From contig NZ_JBEPLU010000001.1 of assembly GCF_040545335.1 (NCBI RefSeq), positions 1,116,001 through 1,180,000 on the forward strand: a stretch of 64,000 nt of DNA, given 5' to 3'. The notes under the pieces were generated by a model. It did no database searches. It had not been told where the DNA came from and saw only the letters and a list, made by a program, of their open reading frames with translations. Shown piece after piece: positions 51,855 through 60,155 of this stretch; positions within the stretch are counted from its first letter, which is position 1, and each line of letters begins with the position of its first letter. The stretch comes from Phenylobacterium koreense (GTDB taxonomy: Bacteria; Pseudomonadota; Alphaproteobacteria; Caulobacterales; Caulobacteraceae). The translations under genes and the position numbers were made by a program.

Positions 51855-52300
51855 GCGAAGCACAATTTGTCCGGGTCAAATATCGCCTGACCGAGCAGGT
51901 CGCCCAGCCGGGCGGCATGACCGCCGGCCTGGCGAGCGAACGCGCGCAACGCGAACTCGCCGCCTATGCGGGCGACGCCATGAAGTCGCTGGGCGCTATG
52001 ATCTCGCGCATGGAGGCCATGAGCCGCGAGCAGACCGCCAGTCTCGACAGCGTCTATGAGGAGGCCTCGACCATCCTCGACATCGCCGGCGTGTTCGACA
52101 AGCGCATGCTCTGCGACGCCTGCTACAGCCTCTGCGAACTGGTGGATCGTCAGCGCACGCACCAGCGCCAGGACTGGGTCGCCATCGTCGTGCACGTCAA
52201 CGCCCTGCGCCTCCTGTGGAGCAAGGACGGCCAGGAGCCGGACTCCCTGAAGTCCGTCGTCGACGGCCTCTGGACGATCACCGACCGCCTCGCCCCCTGA
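51851..52300 (+). CDS. cheE: CheE protein of the Caulobacter-type chemotaxis operon
   Basis: A 149-aa helical protein. It opens VRVKYRLTEQVAQPGGMTAG and continues with coiled-coil-like helices (DSVYEEASTILDIAGVFDKR, CDACYSLCELVDRQRTH, DWVAIVVHVNALRLLWSKDG). It has no enzymatic motif. It is the last gene of the che operon and is coupled to the upstream response regulator by ATGA. It ends 6 nt before the stop codon of a divergent paralogue on the other strand, so no terminator separates the two transcripts. It is named by synteny with Caulobacter cheE. Confidence 0.8.
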   Translation: MSEAQFVRVKYRLTEQVAQPGGMTAGLASERAQRELAAYAGDAMKSLGAMISRMEAMSREQTASLDSVYEEASTILDIAGVFDKRMLCDACYSLCELVDRQRTHQRQDWVAIVVHVNALRLLWSKDGQEPDSLKSVVDGLWTITDRLAP

Positions 52301-52306
52301 CGACGT

Positions 52307-52774
52307 CTAGCGAGCGTATCGCTGGGTGACCTTGCGCAAGCCGGCGAGGATCACCTCGGCCCCGGCCTTGTCCGATGCGGGCGCGCGCAGCAGCAGGCGG
52401 AAGGCGGCCAGGTGGACGGCGATCGCCTCGGCGTCCCAGCATTCCTGGCCCTTCAGGTAATCGACCAGATCGGCCAGGCTGATCAGCACTGTGTCGACCG
52501 CATCCAGCCCCGAGACACTGGCGACCCCGATCGGCCTGGAGACGATCTCGTAGAGTTCGTTCACGACCACCGCGTCGTAGCCGTTCCTCGCCCGCGCGGC
52601 GCAGGTCTCGGCCTGCTCCAGCGCCGCTTCCAGTTCGGCCGCGCATTGGCGCTTGAGGCCTTCGAGCCGCTCGCCCGAGCGTGCGACCGCAACGGTTACA
52701 GGCAAGCCGCCGGGCGCCTGCAGCAGCTTGGCCAGGCGCACCGAGGGCGTGAAGATCTTCACCCCGCCGCTCAT
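52307..52774 (-). CDS. CheE-like paralogue, inverted
   Basis: 155 aa from an ATG at 52774, overlapping the stop of the upstream regulator (ATGA). It resembles CheE along its length: RLAKLLQAPGGLPVTVAVAR against CheE's RLTEQVAQPGGMTAGLASER; NELYEIVSRP against DSVYEEASTI; DAEAIAVHLAAFRLLL against DWVAIVVHVNALRLLW. It is therefore a diverged duplicate. A longer open frame upstream (to 53134) is the shadow of the regulator gene and was discarded. It is the second gene of a two-gene minus-strand unit facing the che operon. Confidence 0.8.
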   Translation of the reverse strand: MSGGVKIFTPSVRLAKLLQAPGGLPVTVAVARSGERLEGLKRQCAAELEAALEQAETCAARARNGYDAVVVNELYEIVSRPIGVASVSGLDAVDTVLISLADLVDYLKGQECWDAEAIAVHLAAFRLLLRAPASDKAGAEVILAGLRKVTQRYAR

Positions 52775-53367
52775 AGTTCCACGCGCCTTGTCCTGACCAT
52801 GCCGTCGATGAGTTCCTGATCCATGTTGGGGCCCTCGGCCTGGCCGATCTCGCCCTTCAGGTCGTCGCGCCGGCGACCGACCATGCCCGGCGGCACGCCC
52901 GCGTTCTTGAAACGACGATCGGGGCCGACATAGGTATCGCACTCCACGAAGCACCGGCCCTCGCGGGCGATCCAGAGGATGCGTTCGAGCAGCGTGATCG
53001 GCGTCAGCGGCTTGGCCATGATGAAATGTGCGCCGCAATCGCGCGCCTTCGCGACCGCGTGGCTCGGCGTGTGGCCGGAGATGAGAAGGACCGGCACGTA
53101 GCGGTTGGGCTCGATCCGGCTGGCCCGCAGCCACTTGATGAACTCGTAGCCTTCGCCGCGCATGGCGTCGCAGATCACGAGGTCCAGCTCGACCCGGCCC
53201 ACCGTCTCCTGGGCCTCCGCCACCGACTCGCAGCGATGCAGGACCTTGGCGCCGAACCCGGTGAGGATCTGCACGAGGATTCCCATCCCCATGCCCGAAT
53301 CCTCCAGCAGGAGCACCGAGGCCCGCTCCAGATTGAAGCGGACGCGAGAATCCGGATTCAGCCCCAT
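52771..53367 (-). CDS. Degenerate CheY-like response regulator, paralogue of the third CheY
   Basis: 198 aa from an ATG at 53367, aligned with the paralogue's start; a TTG five codons earlier is possible. The receiver keeps E22/D23, D67 and K119, has Ser for Thr at 97, and lacks two residues after the phospho-site (DAMRGEGYEF against DSSMPDMDGYDF), so phosphorylation may be altered. The arginine-rich extension is well kept (TYVGPDRRFKN, VGRRRDD), as is the tail (PNMDQELIDGMVRTRRVEL). That suggests ligand binding, possibly c-di-GMP, is retained. The order regulator-CheE-like, with a 4-nt overlap, copies the che operon end. Confidence 0.88.
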   Translation of the reverse strand: MGLNPDSRVRFNLERASVLLLEDSGMGMGILVQILTGFGAKVLHRCESVAEAQETVGRVELDLVICDAMRGEGYEFIKWLRASRIEPNRYVPVLLISGHTPSHAVAKARDCGAHFIMAKPLTPITLLERILWIAREGRCFVECDTYVGPDRRFKNAGVPPGMVGRRRDDLKGEIGQAEGPNMDQELIDGMVRTRRVEL

Positions 53368-53523
53368 ATGCTTCCCGACCAAGATCGTACGGCCAAGCTA
53401 GACCGTGGCGGTTAACAACTGATTCAGCGGCTTCCTCCCGCCCTTCGGCGCAAAGGAGAATTGCCGAGCCGCCGCGCCGTCCTTACTTGGCCTTGAGAAA
53501 CAATCGGGATCGGAGGAACCCCC

Positions 53524-54654
53524 ATGGCCGAGAGCCTGCAACTGCGTTCGCTGGTGAAGTCCAGCGGCGAACTGGAACTTTCCCTGGCGCGCGTGCCGAT
53601 CCCCGAACCGGGCGCTGACGAGGTGGTGGTGCGGATCGAAGCCTCGCCGATCAATCCGTCGGACCTTGGCCTGCTGCTGGGCCCGGCCGACCTCTCCAAG
53701 CTCAAGGTGAACGGCTCAGGCGACGACGCCGTGGTGACCGCGCCCGTGCCGCAGCAGTTCCTGCGCGCCCTGACCGCGCGGCTGGACCAGTCGATGCCGG
53801 TCGGCAACGAAGGCGCCGGGGTCGTGATCGCCGCTGGCGCCTCGCCGCAGGCCCAGGGCCTGATGGGCAAGACCGTCGCCCTGCTCGGCGGCGCCATGTA
53901 CGCGCAGCATCGCCTGGCGAAGGCGGCGGACGTGCTGGTGCTGCCCGATGACGCGACGCCGGCGGACGGCGCCTCGTGCTTCGTCAATCCGCTGACGGCG
54001 CTCAGCATGACCGAGGTCATGCGCCGCGAGGGCCACACCGCCCTGGTGCACACGGCCGCCGCGTCCAACCTCGGGCAGATGCTCCAGAAAATCTGCACCA
54101 AGGATGGCATCGGGCTGGTCAATATCGTCCGTAGCCAGCAGCAGGTCGAGCTGCTGAAGGGCATTGGCGCTCAGCACGTTCTGGACTCGACCGCGCCGGA
54201 TTTCATGGACCGCCTGGTCGAGGCGCTGGACGCCACCGGCGCCACCCTGGCCTTCGACGCGATCGGCGGCGGCAAGCTGGCCTCGCAGATCCTGTCGGCC
54301 ATGGAGATCGTCGCCAGCCGCAAGGCCACCGAATACAGCCGCTATGGCTCGGCCGTGCACAAGCAGGTCTACATCTATGGCGGCCTGGACACCCGGCCGA
54401 CGGAGCTGGCCCGCAACTACGGCCTCAACTGGGGCGTCAGCGGCTGGCTGCTGACCCCGTTCCTCGCCAAGATCGGCCCGGAGGCCGCCGGCAAGCTGCG
54501 GGCCCGCGTCGCCGCCGAGTTGAAGACCACCTTCGCCAGCCACTACACGGCGCAGATCTCCCTAGCCGAGGTCCTCAAGCCGGAGGTCATCGCCGCCTAC
54601 AACAAGCGCGCGACCGGAGAAAAGTATCTGGTGGCGCCGAACAAGGGCGCCTGA
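53524..54654 (+). CDS. Quinone-oxidoreductase-like MDR protein
   Basis: A 376-aa medium-chain dehydrogenase/reductase. The GroES-like N terminus has VVVRIEASPINPSDLGLLL; a short insert follows, then GNEGAGVVIAAG. The nucleotide-binding domain has ALVHTAAASNLGQMLQKICT in place of the usual GxGxxG and FDAIGGGKLASQIL. There are no zinc ligands, so it belongs to the zinc-free quinone-reductase branch and probably uses NADPH. The substrate is unknown. It converges with the TonB receptor and shares a bidirectional terminator with it. GGAGGAACCCCC precedes the ATG. Confidence 0.88.
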   Translation: MAESLQLRSLVKSSGELELSLARVPIPEPGADEVVVRIEASPINPSDLGLLLGPADLSKLKVNGSGDDAVVTAPVPQQFLRALTARLDQSMPVGNEGAGVVIAAGASPQAQGLMGKTVALLGGAMYAQHRLAKAADVLVLPDDATPADGASCFVNPLTALSMTEVMRREGHTALVHTAAASNLGQMLQKICTKDGIGLVNIVRSQQQVELLKGIGAQHVLDSTAPDFMDRLVEALDATGATLAFDAIGGGKLASQILSAMEIVASRKATEYSRYGSAVHKQVYIYGGLDTRPTELARNYGLNWGVSGWLLTPFLAKIGPEAAGKLRARVAAELKTTFASHYTAQISLAEVLKPEVIAAYNKRATGEKYLVAPNKGA

Positions 54655-54663
54655 TCGGAGAGA

Positions 54664-54690
54664 GGTGGCCTCGGGCGTCCCGAGGCCACC
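54664..54690. terminator. Bidirectional terminator hairpin
   Basis: A perfect 12-bp stem, GGTGGCCTCGGG / CCCGAGGCCACC, with a 3-nt loop sits in the 44-nt gap between two convergent stop codons (54654 and 54699). It lacks a long T-run on either side, but the strength and position indicate a shared transcription end. Confidence 0.75.
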
Positions 54691-54698
54691 GAACCGGA

Positions 54699-57680
54699 TC
54701 AGAACCGCTTGCGGACCCCCAGCTTGAAGGTGCGGCCCAGCGGGTTCGAGGTCAGTGCGTCGTAGTTCAGCTCCGTCCGCGCAAAGGACGGATCGCGGTC
54801 GAACACGTTCTGGACCGTGAAGGTCGCGGTCGTGTCCCAGGGCAGTTCCACGCGATAGGCGAGGTCGTGCTGGATGTAGGCCTCGATCTTCCGCCCGGAA
54901 TAGGTGACCGCATTGGCCGGAACCGTCGGAGTCGGCGAGACCTGCGTGTTGGCGGCGGTGCTGGTGAACTGCGCCGTGCGCTGGTCGATGTAGCCGTCGA
55001 TGTAGCGCACGGTCCAACGGAGGTTGTGCCTGTCGCGGGTGAACTCGGCATAGGCCTCGGCTTTCCACTCCGGAAGCGGATAGGCCAGGCTGTTGCCGAA
55101 GTTGGCGAAGCCCACGGCGTCGGTCTCGGGAGCGAAGGTCACGCCGCTGATCACCAGCTCGTTGACGGTGTAGTCGAGGATGTAGCTGAGGCTGCTGCCC
55201 AGTTGCAGATTGCCGCCCATCACGTCCGGAAGGTCCAGCGTCGCCAGCACGTCGATGCCCGAGGTCGTGGTATCGGGGCCGTTGATCTGCGAGAGCTTCA
55301 CCGAGGCGACATTGGCCGCCGAACACGGACCGCTGAAGGTGAAGTGCTGGGCGATGAACGGATCGGACAGGTCGCACACGCCCGTGCCCGTCGGGAACGC
55401 CACGTTGAGCACCGCCTGGAGCGGCTCTGTGGTCAGCAGTTTCTCGAGCTTGAAGTCCCAGTAGTCGATCGTCGCCCGGAAGTTGCCGATGTCGAGGATC
55501 GCGCCGACGCTGTAGGTGAAGGCGGTTTCCGGCTCGAGCTCAGGATTGCCGGTCACCTCGACGGGCCGGAACGTGCCCAGGACGTTCTGCAGCGTAACGC
55601 CGGTGTCCGGGGCCAGCGAGGTCAGCGGCGGCGCGCGGAAGGTGGTGCCCACCGAGCCGCGGAAGGCCAGCCAGCCGAGCGCCTGCCAGCGCACCGAGGC
55701 CTTCGGGTTGAAGGTCGTTCCGCCCTGGTCGCCGAAGTCCTCGTATCGCGCCGCGAGCACCAGGTTGAGGTTGTCGGTGATCGGCGCGTTGAGCTCGACG
55801 AACCCAGCATAGGAGTCGCGGCTCAGGTCCTGCGGATTGAGGTTGCCCAGGAACACGAAGGGCGACGTCGGGGTCGGGAAGCAGGTGGTCGAACCGGTGA
55901 TCGGGGTGTCCGGGCACGGCGTCTCGACATTGCTGCTAAGCGGGTCCGGATCGGTGTTGTACATCGTCCGCAGCCACTGGAAGCCGACGGCCCAGCCCAC
56001 CTGCCCGCCCGGCAGGGTCAGGTCCGACTGGCCATTGAAGACCAGGTTGGTCTCGATGACCTCCTGGACCGTGAACTGCTCGTCCGCTCGGGTGAAGAAC
56101 CAGGCCAGGAGGTCCTTGTTGGTGTTCTCCAGCGCCGGGTTGAAACCGGGATTCTGCAGACCGAGGATCGGGTGGCCCGAAATGCTGTTCGAGAACGGGT
56201 TCAGGTAGAAGCAGCCCGCTGCGGCGTTGCCGGCGTTGGCCGGGTTCTGCCAGGGACAGGCCGGCCCCCCCAGGCCGCGCAGGGCCAGTTGCAGTCGGCC
56301 GGTGACGGCGTCGTAGCCGTAGCGCTCGCTCTCGTAGCGGCCATAGGTGGTGTTGAGGTCCCAGCCCGCCTCGCCCAGGAAGCCGAGCTTGGGCGTCTCG
56401 CCCTGCAGCGAGGCCGAGAGCCGCAGGTTGCGCCGTTCGCGGTAGAGGATGGACTCTTTGTTGCCGAACAGCGGGTTGCCCCCGGTCAGGAAGGGACGCC
56501 ATTGCGCCAGTTGGATCACGGCCCCGGCGGTGGGCGCCGGGCACTGGGTCGGATTGGCCGCGCAATAGGCGGCGAAGCCCGGATTGGTGATCGGCACATA
56601 GAAGAAGTTTGAGCCGGGCGGCTGGTCCGGCGCGGGCGTGGCCCAGGTCGAGACATTGGTGAAGCCGGCCGGCAGCACGGTCTGGCTGATAGGCCGGGAG
56701 GTCGTGTAGCTCGGCGTGGTGTTGACCGAAGGCGTCTCGGTGTAGGCGTACATGGCTTCCGCATGGAAGCGCAGGGTGTCGGTCAGGTCGGCGTTGAACT
56801 CGCCGTAGATCTGGGCCGAGCGAGTCTTGTCGACGATGTTGTCCCAGACCAGCGGCTGGCTGCGGCAAAGGCCATCGGCCGTGACGACGCCGCCCAGGAC
56901 CGCACAGCCGACGTCGGCGCGGCGCGCGCCGACCGGGGTGAAGGTCGCCCCGACGGGAATGAAGCTCATCGGGCTGGAACCCGTAGACCAGGTGGCCTCG
57001 GGATTCTCGTGGAACTCCCGCATCGCCCAGTCGCGTTCGACGATCGGGAGGTCGGCGCGGAACTGGTAGCCGGCCGACACCAGCACGTCGAAGCGGTCCC
57101 AGGCCTTGCCGGCGGTGATGCTGGCGCTGTAGTCGCCGTCCGAACCGTCGATCGCGCGGTAGTCCGCGCTGACCTCCACGCCGGTGAAGTTCTTGCGCGT
57201 GATGAAGTTGACCACCCCGCCGATGGCGTCCGAGCCATAGGTCGAGGCCGCGCCGTCCTTCAGCACCTCAACCCGGCCGATGGCGGACATTGGCAAGGCG
57301 TTCGTGTCGTCGGCCGCGAGCCGGTGGCCGTTGAGCAGCACCAGGGTCCGCGTTGGGCCGAGGCCGCGCAGGTTCACCGAGCCTGCGCCTTCGGACGCCT
57401 GCCCGCGCCCGGAAGTGAACTGGTTGGATTCGCCGAGTACACCGCTCGAGGCGGTCAGCGACTTAATCATCTCGACCATGGTCGGAGAGCCCTGCTTCTG
57501 CAGTTCTTCCGAGGAGATCACGTCGACGGGAAGGGCCGCATCCTCCGGCGTTCCGCGAATGAAGGAGCCGGTGACCACCACCTCCTCGACCGTGGAGGCT
57601 CTCTGGTTCTGGGCGGAGGCGGAAGTCGCAGCAACTAGGGCGAGCACAGACGCACTCGCGAACACGTACGTGAATCGCAC
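54699..57680 (-). CDS. TonB-dependent outer-membrane receptor
   Basis: 993 aa from a GTG at 57680 with GGGGAG 7 nt upstream. Signal peptide: FTYVFASASVLALVAATSAS-AQ. The plug domain has EEVVVTGSFIRGTPEDAALP (TonB-box region), VDVISSEELQKQGSPTMVEM and SVNLRGLGPTRTLVLLNGHR. The barrel runs to the C-terminal LGVRKRF. Large receptors of this VVVTGS...LRGLG type import siderophores or oligosaccharides/oligopeptides in Caulobacterales; the ligand cannot be read. The long 5' gap contains a dyad (57803-57820). It is monocistronic. Confidence 0.95.
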   Translation of the reverse strand: MRFTYVFASASVLALVAATSASAQNQRASTVEEVVVTGSFIRGTPEDAALPVDVISSEELQKQGSPTMVEMIKSLTASSGVLGESNQFTSGRGQASEGAGSVNLRGLGPTRTLVLLNGHRLAADDTNALPMSAIGRVEVLKDGAASTYGSDAIGGVVNFITRKNFTGVEVSADYRAIDGSDGDYSASITAGKAWDRFDVLVSAGYQFRADLPIVERDWAMREFHENPEATWSTGSSPMSFIPVGATFTPVGARRADVGCAVLGGVVTADGLCRSQPLVWDNIVDKTRSAQIYGEFNADLTDTLRFHAEAMYAYTETPSVNTTPSYTTSRPISQTVLPAGFTNVSTWATPAPDQPPGSNFFYVPITNPGFAAYCAANPTQCPAPTAGAVIQLAQWRPFLTGGNPLFGNKESILYRERRNLRLSASLQGETPKLGFLGEAGWDLNTTYGRYESERYGYDAVTGRLQLALRGLGGPACPWQNPANAGNAAAGCFYLNPFSNSISGHPILGLQNPGFNPALENTNKDLLAWFFTRADEQFTVQEVIETNLVFNGQSDLTLPGGQVGWAVGFQWLRTMYNTDPDPLSSNVETPCPDTPITGSTTCFPTPTSPFVFLGNLNPQDLSRDSYAGFVELNAPITDNLNLVLAARYEDFGDQGGTTFNPKASVRWQALGWLAFRGSVGTTFRAPPLTSLAPDTGVTLQNVLGTFRPVEVTGNPELEPETAFTYSVGAILDIGNFRATIDYWDFKLEKLLTTEPLQAVLNVAFPTGTGVCDLSDPFIAQHFTFSGPCSAANVASVKLSQINGPDTTTSGIDVLATLDLPDVMGGNLQLGSSLSYILDYTVNELVISGVTFAPETDAVGFANFGNSLAYPLPEWKAEAYAEFTRDRHNLRWTVRYIDGYIDQRTAQFTSTAANTQVSPTPTVPANAVTYSGRKIEAYIQHDLAYRVELPWDTTATFTVQNVFDRDPSFARTELNYDALTSNPLGRTFKLGVRKRF

Positions 57681-57802
57681 AGCTAATCTCCCCAATGGTC
57701 TGGCGCACGTTTCTTTGCCGCACGCCTAGGTTTTCCCCATCATGGGAGGAGGAACGCGATCTGCGCAATTCTTATTTTGGGTACGGGAAGCCCGGCCATT
57801 AA

Positions 57803-57820
57803 AATTGATGTTAATCAATT
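57803..57820. promoter_or_regulatory. AT-rich inverted repeat upstream of the TonB receptor
   Basis: AATTGAT-GTTA-ATCAATT: perfect 7-bp arms, 123-140 nt upstream of the receptor start codon, in an otherwise non-coding gap (57681-57985). It is a candidate operator or promoter-proximal site; the regulator is unknown. The nearby TTAA-N8-TTAA is one base too long for a CtrA site. Confidence 0.4.
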
Positions 57821-57910
57821 AGATAAACAGGATTACGCCCCGTAAAGCTGCATTCTTGTATCGATGGAATCGAAACAGCGTCCGACCGGCGCACGCCGAC
57901 GCCTCAAGAA

Positions 57911-57944
57911 AACGCCCTCCCCGACGGCTGTCGGGAAGGGCGTT
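57911..57944 (-). terminator. Intrinsic terminator of the thiolase operon
   Basis: Read on the minus strand, a stem AACGCCCT-x-CCCGAC / GTCGGG-x-AGGGCGTT with a 4-nt loop and one mismatch is followed by TTTTCTT, a canonical intrinsic terminator. It starts about 40 nt after the thiolase stop codon. Confidence 0.8.
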
Positions 57945-57985
57945 CCTGCCGCGCGGTGGACGCGCGGTCAGCAGTTCGGAGCGGT

Positions 57986-59125
57986 CTACTTCTCGTTCGT
58001 GAAGATGATCGTGCCCGAGGCCGCGAACATGCCGCCGACGCCATGGCAGACGCTGATCTTGGCGCCTTCCACCTGGGCCGGAGCGATGCCGCGCATCTGA
58101 CGCACGCTCTCCTGCAGGGCGTACATGCCGTACATCCCCGAGTGCATGTAGGAGAGGCCACCGCCGTTGGTGTTCAGCGGAAGCTTGCCGCCGATCGCGG
58201 TGTTGCGCTCACGGATGAAGTCCTTGGCCTCGCCCGGCTTCACGAAGCCGAGGTCTTCCAGGCCGTAGAGCGGCAGGTGGGCGAAGGCGTCGTAGATCAT
58301 CAGGTGATCGACGTCGGAGTGCTTGATGCCGGCCTCGTCGAACGCCTTCTTGCCGGAGATCTTGAACGCGGTGGACGACGTGAAGTCGTACATCTGCGAG
58401 ACCATCGGGGTCTCGACGCTCTCGCCGGTGCCCAGCACGTAGACGGGCTTGTGCGGGAAGTCCTTGGCCCGGTCGGCGCTGGTCAGGATCAGGGCGCCGC
58501 CGCCGTCGGTGACGAGGCAGCACATCAGCATCCGGTAGGGCCAGGCGATCATCGGCGAGTTCAGGACGTCGTCGACGGTGATCGGGTCCTTGAAGCTGGC
58601 GCGGGGGTTCTTGGCCGCCCACTCGCGCTGGATGACCGACACCATGGCCAGGTCTTCCTCGGTCACGCCGTAGGTCTTCATGTAGCGAAGCACCGGCACC
58701 GTGAACATGGTCGGCGGCGAGGTGACGCCGAAGGGCATCTCGAACTGGCCCATGAGGCTGGAGGCCGCACGGCCGAAGCCGCCGACGCCGACCCGCGACT
58801 TGCCCGATTCCCCGTGGGTGATCAGGATGGTCTTGGCCAGGCCGGCGTTGATGGCGGCCGCGGCGTGGCGGACGTGCAGCATGAACGAGCAGCCGCCGAC
58901 CGAGGTGCCGTCCGCATAGGTCGGCTTGATCCCCAGATAGTGCGCGAGCTCGACCGGGCTGATCCCGGCAGTGGCCACGCCGTCGATATCGGCGGGCGTC
59001 AGGCCAGCGTCAGCCATGGCGTTAAGGGCGGCGTCGGCGTGCAGTCCAATGACCGACACGTCCGGAATCTTGCCCATCTTCGTGGTTTCCGCGGCCCCGA
59101 CGACCGCGACGGACTTAGGTTGCAT
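57986..59125 (-). CDS. Thiolase-family protein (lipid-transfer/SCP-x type)
   Basis: A 379-aa thiolase-fold protein. It has the N-terminal motif VAVVGAAETTKMGKIPD, the nucleophilic-cysteine region ADGTSVGGCSFMLHVRHAAA, NTNGGGLSYMHSGMYGM, and the C-terminal CHGVGGMFAASGTIIF, which keeps a His but not the usual second thiolase cysteine loop. This is the non-condensing SCP-x/Ltp-like branch, which works with an OB-fold partner in retro-aldol or thiolytic cleavage of branched or steroid acyl-CoAs. The partner gene is directly upstream (14-nt gap). It is followed by an intrinsic terminator. Confidence 0.88.
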   Translation of the reverse strand: MQPKSVAVVGAAETTKMGKIPDVSVIGLHADAALNAMADAGLTPADIDGVATAGISPVELAHYLGIKPTYADGTSVGGCSFMLHVRHAAAAINAGLAKTILITHGESGKSRVGVGGFGRAASSLMGQFEMPFGVTSPPTMFTVPVLRYMKTYGVTEEDLAMVSVIQREWAAKNPRASFKDPITVDDVLNSPMIAWPYRMLMCCLVTDGGGALILTSADRAKDFPHKPVYVLGTGESVETPMVSQMYDFTSSTAFKISGKKAFDEAGIKHSDVDHLMIYDAFAHLPLYGLEDLGFVKPGEAKDFIRERNTAIGGKLPLNTNGGGLSYMHSGMYGMYALQESVRQMRGIAPAQVEGAKISVCHGVGGMFAASGTIIFTNEK

Positions 59126-59139
59126 ATTGTCAGCCCCTC

Positions 59140-59544
59140 TTACGACTTGGCCGGTTGGAAGAAGGGCAGCGAGATGGTGTCGCTGAACTTTTCGAAGACG
59201 ACCTCGAGCGGCATGTCGAGGACCAGCGCCTCAGGCGTCTGCGGGCAGTTGACGATGTTGGTCATCATGGTCGGGCCTTCCTCGAGCTTCACCACCGCGA
59301 TGGCGTAGGGCTCGGTCCCCATGTCGGGGCGAGGCCGGTGGTTGATCACGTAGGACCACAGGACGGCCTTGCCGCTCGCCTTGAAGACTTCGACGTCGCG
59401 GGAGCCGGTCTTCGGGCAGAACGGGCGCGGCGGGAAGTAGGCTTCGCCGGTGGCCTTGTTGCGTTGCAGGAGCAGTTCGCCCCGGGCCGCCCCGTCCCAG
59501 AAATGCTGGGTCTCGGGCGTGGGTTCAGGCAAGATTCTCGCCAT
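59140..59544 (-). CDS. OB-fold (DUF35) partner of the thiolase
   Basis: 134 aa from the ATG at 59544 (MARILPEPTPETQHFWDGAA); a TTG six codons earlier is possible. It is a DUF35 protein: an N-terminal helix, a ribbon region and an OB-fold with AVLWSYVINHRPRPDMGTEP and YAIAVVKLEEGPTMMTNIVN. The zinc ribbon is degenerate: the usual two CxxC pairs read RNKATGEAYFPP and FCPKTGS, leaving one cysteine, so it probably binds no zinc. Such proteins pair with thiolases or hydratases acting on branched acyl-CoAs. It heads the two-gene operon. Confidence 0.87.
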   Translation of the reverse strand: MARILPEPTPETQHFWDGAARGELLLQRNKATGEAYFPPRPFCPKTGSRDVEVFKASGKAVLWSYVINHRPRPDMGTEPYAIAVVKLEEGPTMMTNIVNCPQTPEALVLDMPLEVVFEKFSDTISLPFFQPAKS

Positions 59545-59720
59545 CTGGAAATTCGTCCCCAATCAAAATCGACGTTTGGAAATTGGCCCGCCGCGAAGCA
59601 GGCGCGGCAGCAAAGCCCGAGATAGGGGTGGTTGTCGATCCTGAGCGTGGGGTTTTCTCTAAAGAACTGGCCCGTTGGCCACGACCTAGCCTAATCGCGA
59701 GAGCCACCAGAGGAACCCCC

Positions 59721-60155
59721 ATGTCCGATCCCTACGATCTCGCGAGGTTCATCGACGCTCAAGGGCCGGTCATCGACGAGGCGCGGGCGGAGCTGACGGC
59801 GGGGCGCAAGGCCAGTCACTGGATGTGGTTCGTCTTCCCGCAGATCGCAGGCCTGGGCGAGAGCGCCATGTCCCGGCTCTATGCGATCGGCTCGGCGGTC
59901 GAAGCGCGGGCCTATCTGGCCCATCCGGTGCTCGGCTCGCGGCTGCGGGACCTGACCGAACTGGCGTGCGAGATCCCTCAGCGGACCGCCCGGGAGGTGT
60001 TCGGCAGTCCGGACGACATGAAGTTCCGCTCCTGCATGACCCTCTTCCACGCCGTCGCGCCGCAGGAGACGGCCTTTACCACCGCCTTGGCGCGATACTT
60101 CGGTGGCGAGGAAGACGCCAGGACCCTGGCGATTCTCGCAGGCCTCAAGCCTTAG
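59721..60155 (+). CDS. DUF1810 family protein
   Basis: A 144-aa soluble protein with the DUF1810 signature: DLARFIDAQGPVIDEARAEL, SHWMWFVFPQIAGLGESAMS, AYLAHPVLGSRLRDLTELAC and DMKFRSCMTLFHAVAPQE. The function is not established for the family. The ATG at 59721 has GAGGAA about 8 nt upstream; the frame open before it has no matching residues. It converges with tesB, overlapping by 4 nt at the stop codons. Confidence 0.92.
   Translation: MSDPYDLARFIDAQGPVIDEARAELTAGRKASHWMWFVFPQIAGLGESAMSRLYAIGSAVEARAYLAHPVLGSRLRDLTELACEIPQRTAREVFGSPDDMKFRSCMTLFHAVAPQETAFTTALARYFGGEEDARTLAILAGLKP

Noticed and set aside
57799..57814. TTAA-N8-TTAA as a CtrA binding site
   Set aside because: CtrA full sites have 7 nt between the TTAA half-sites; the spacing here is 8, and the dyad explanation is simpler.
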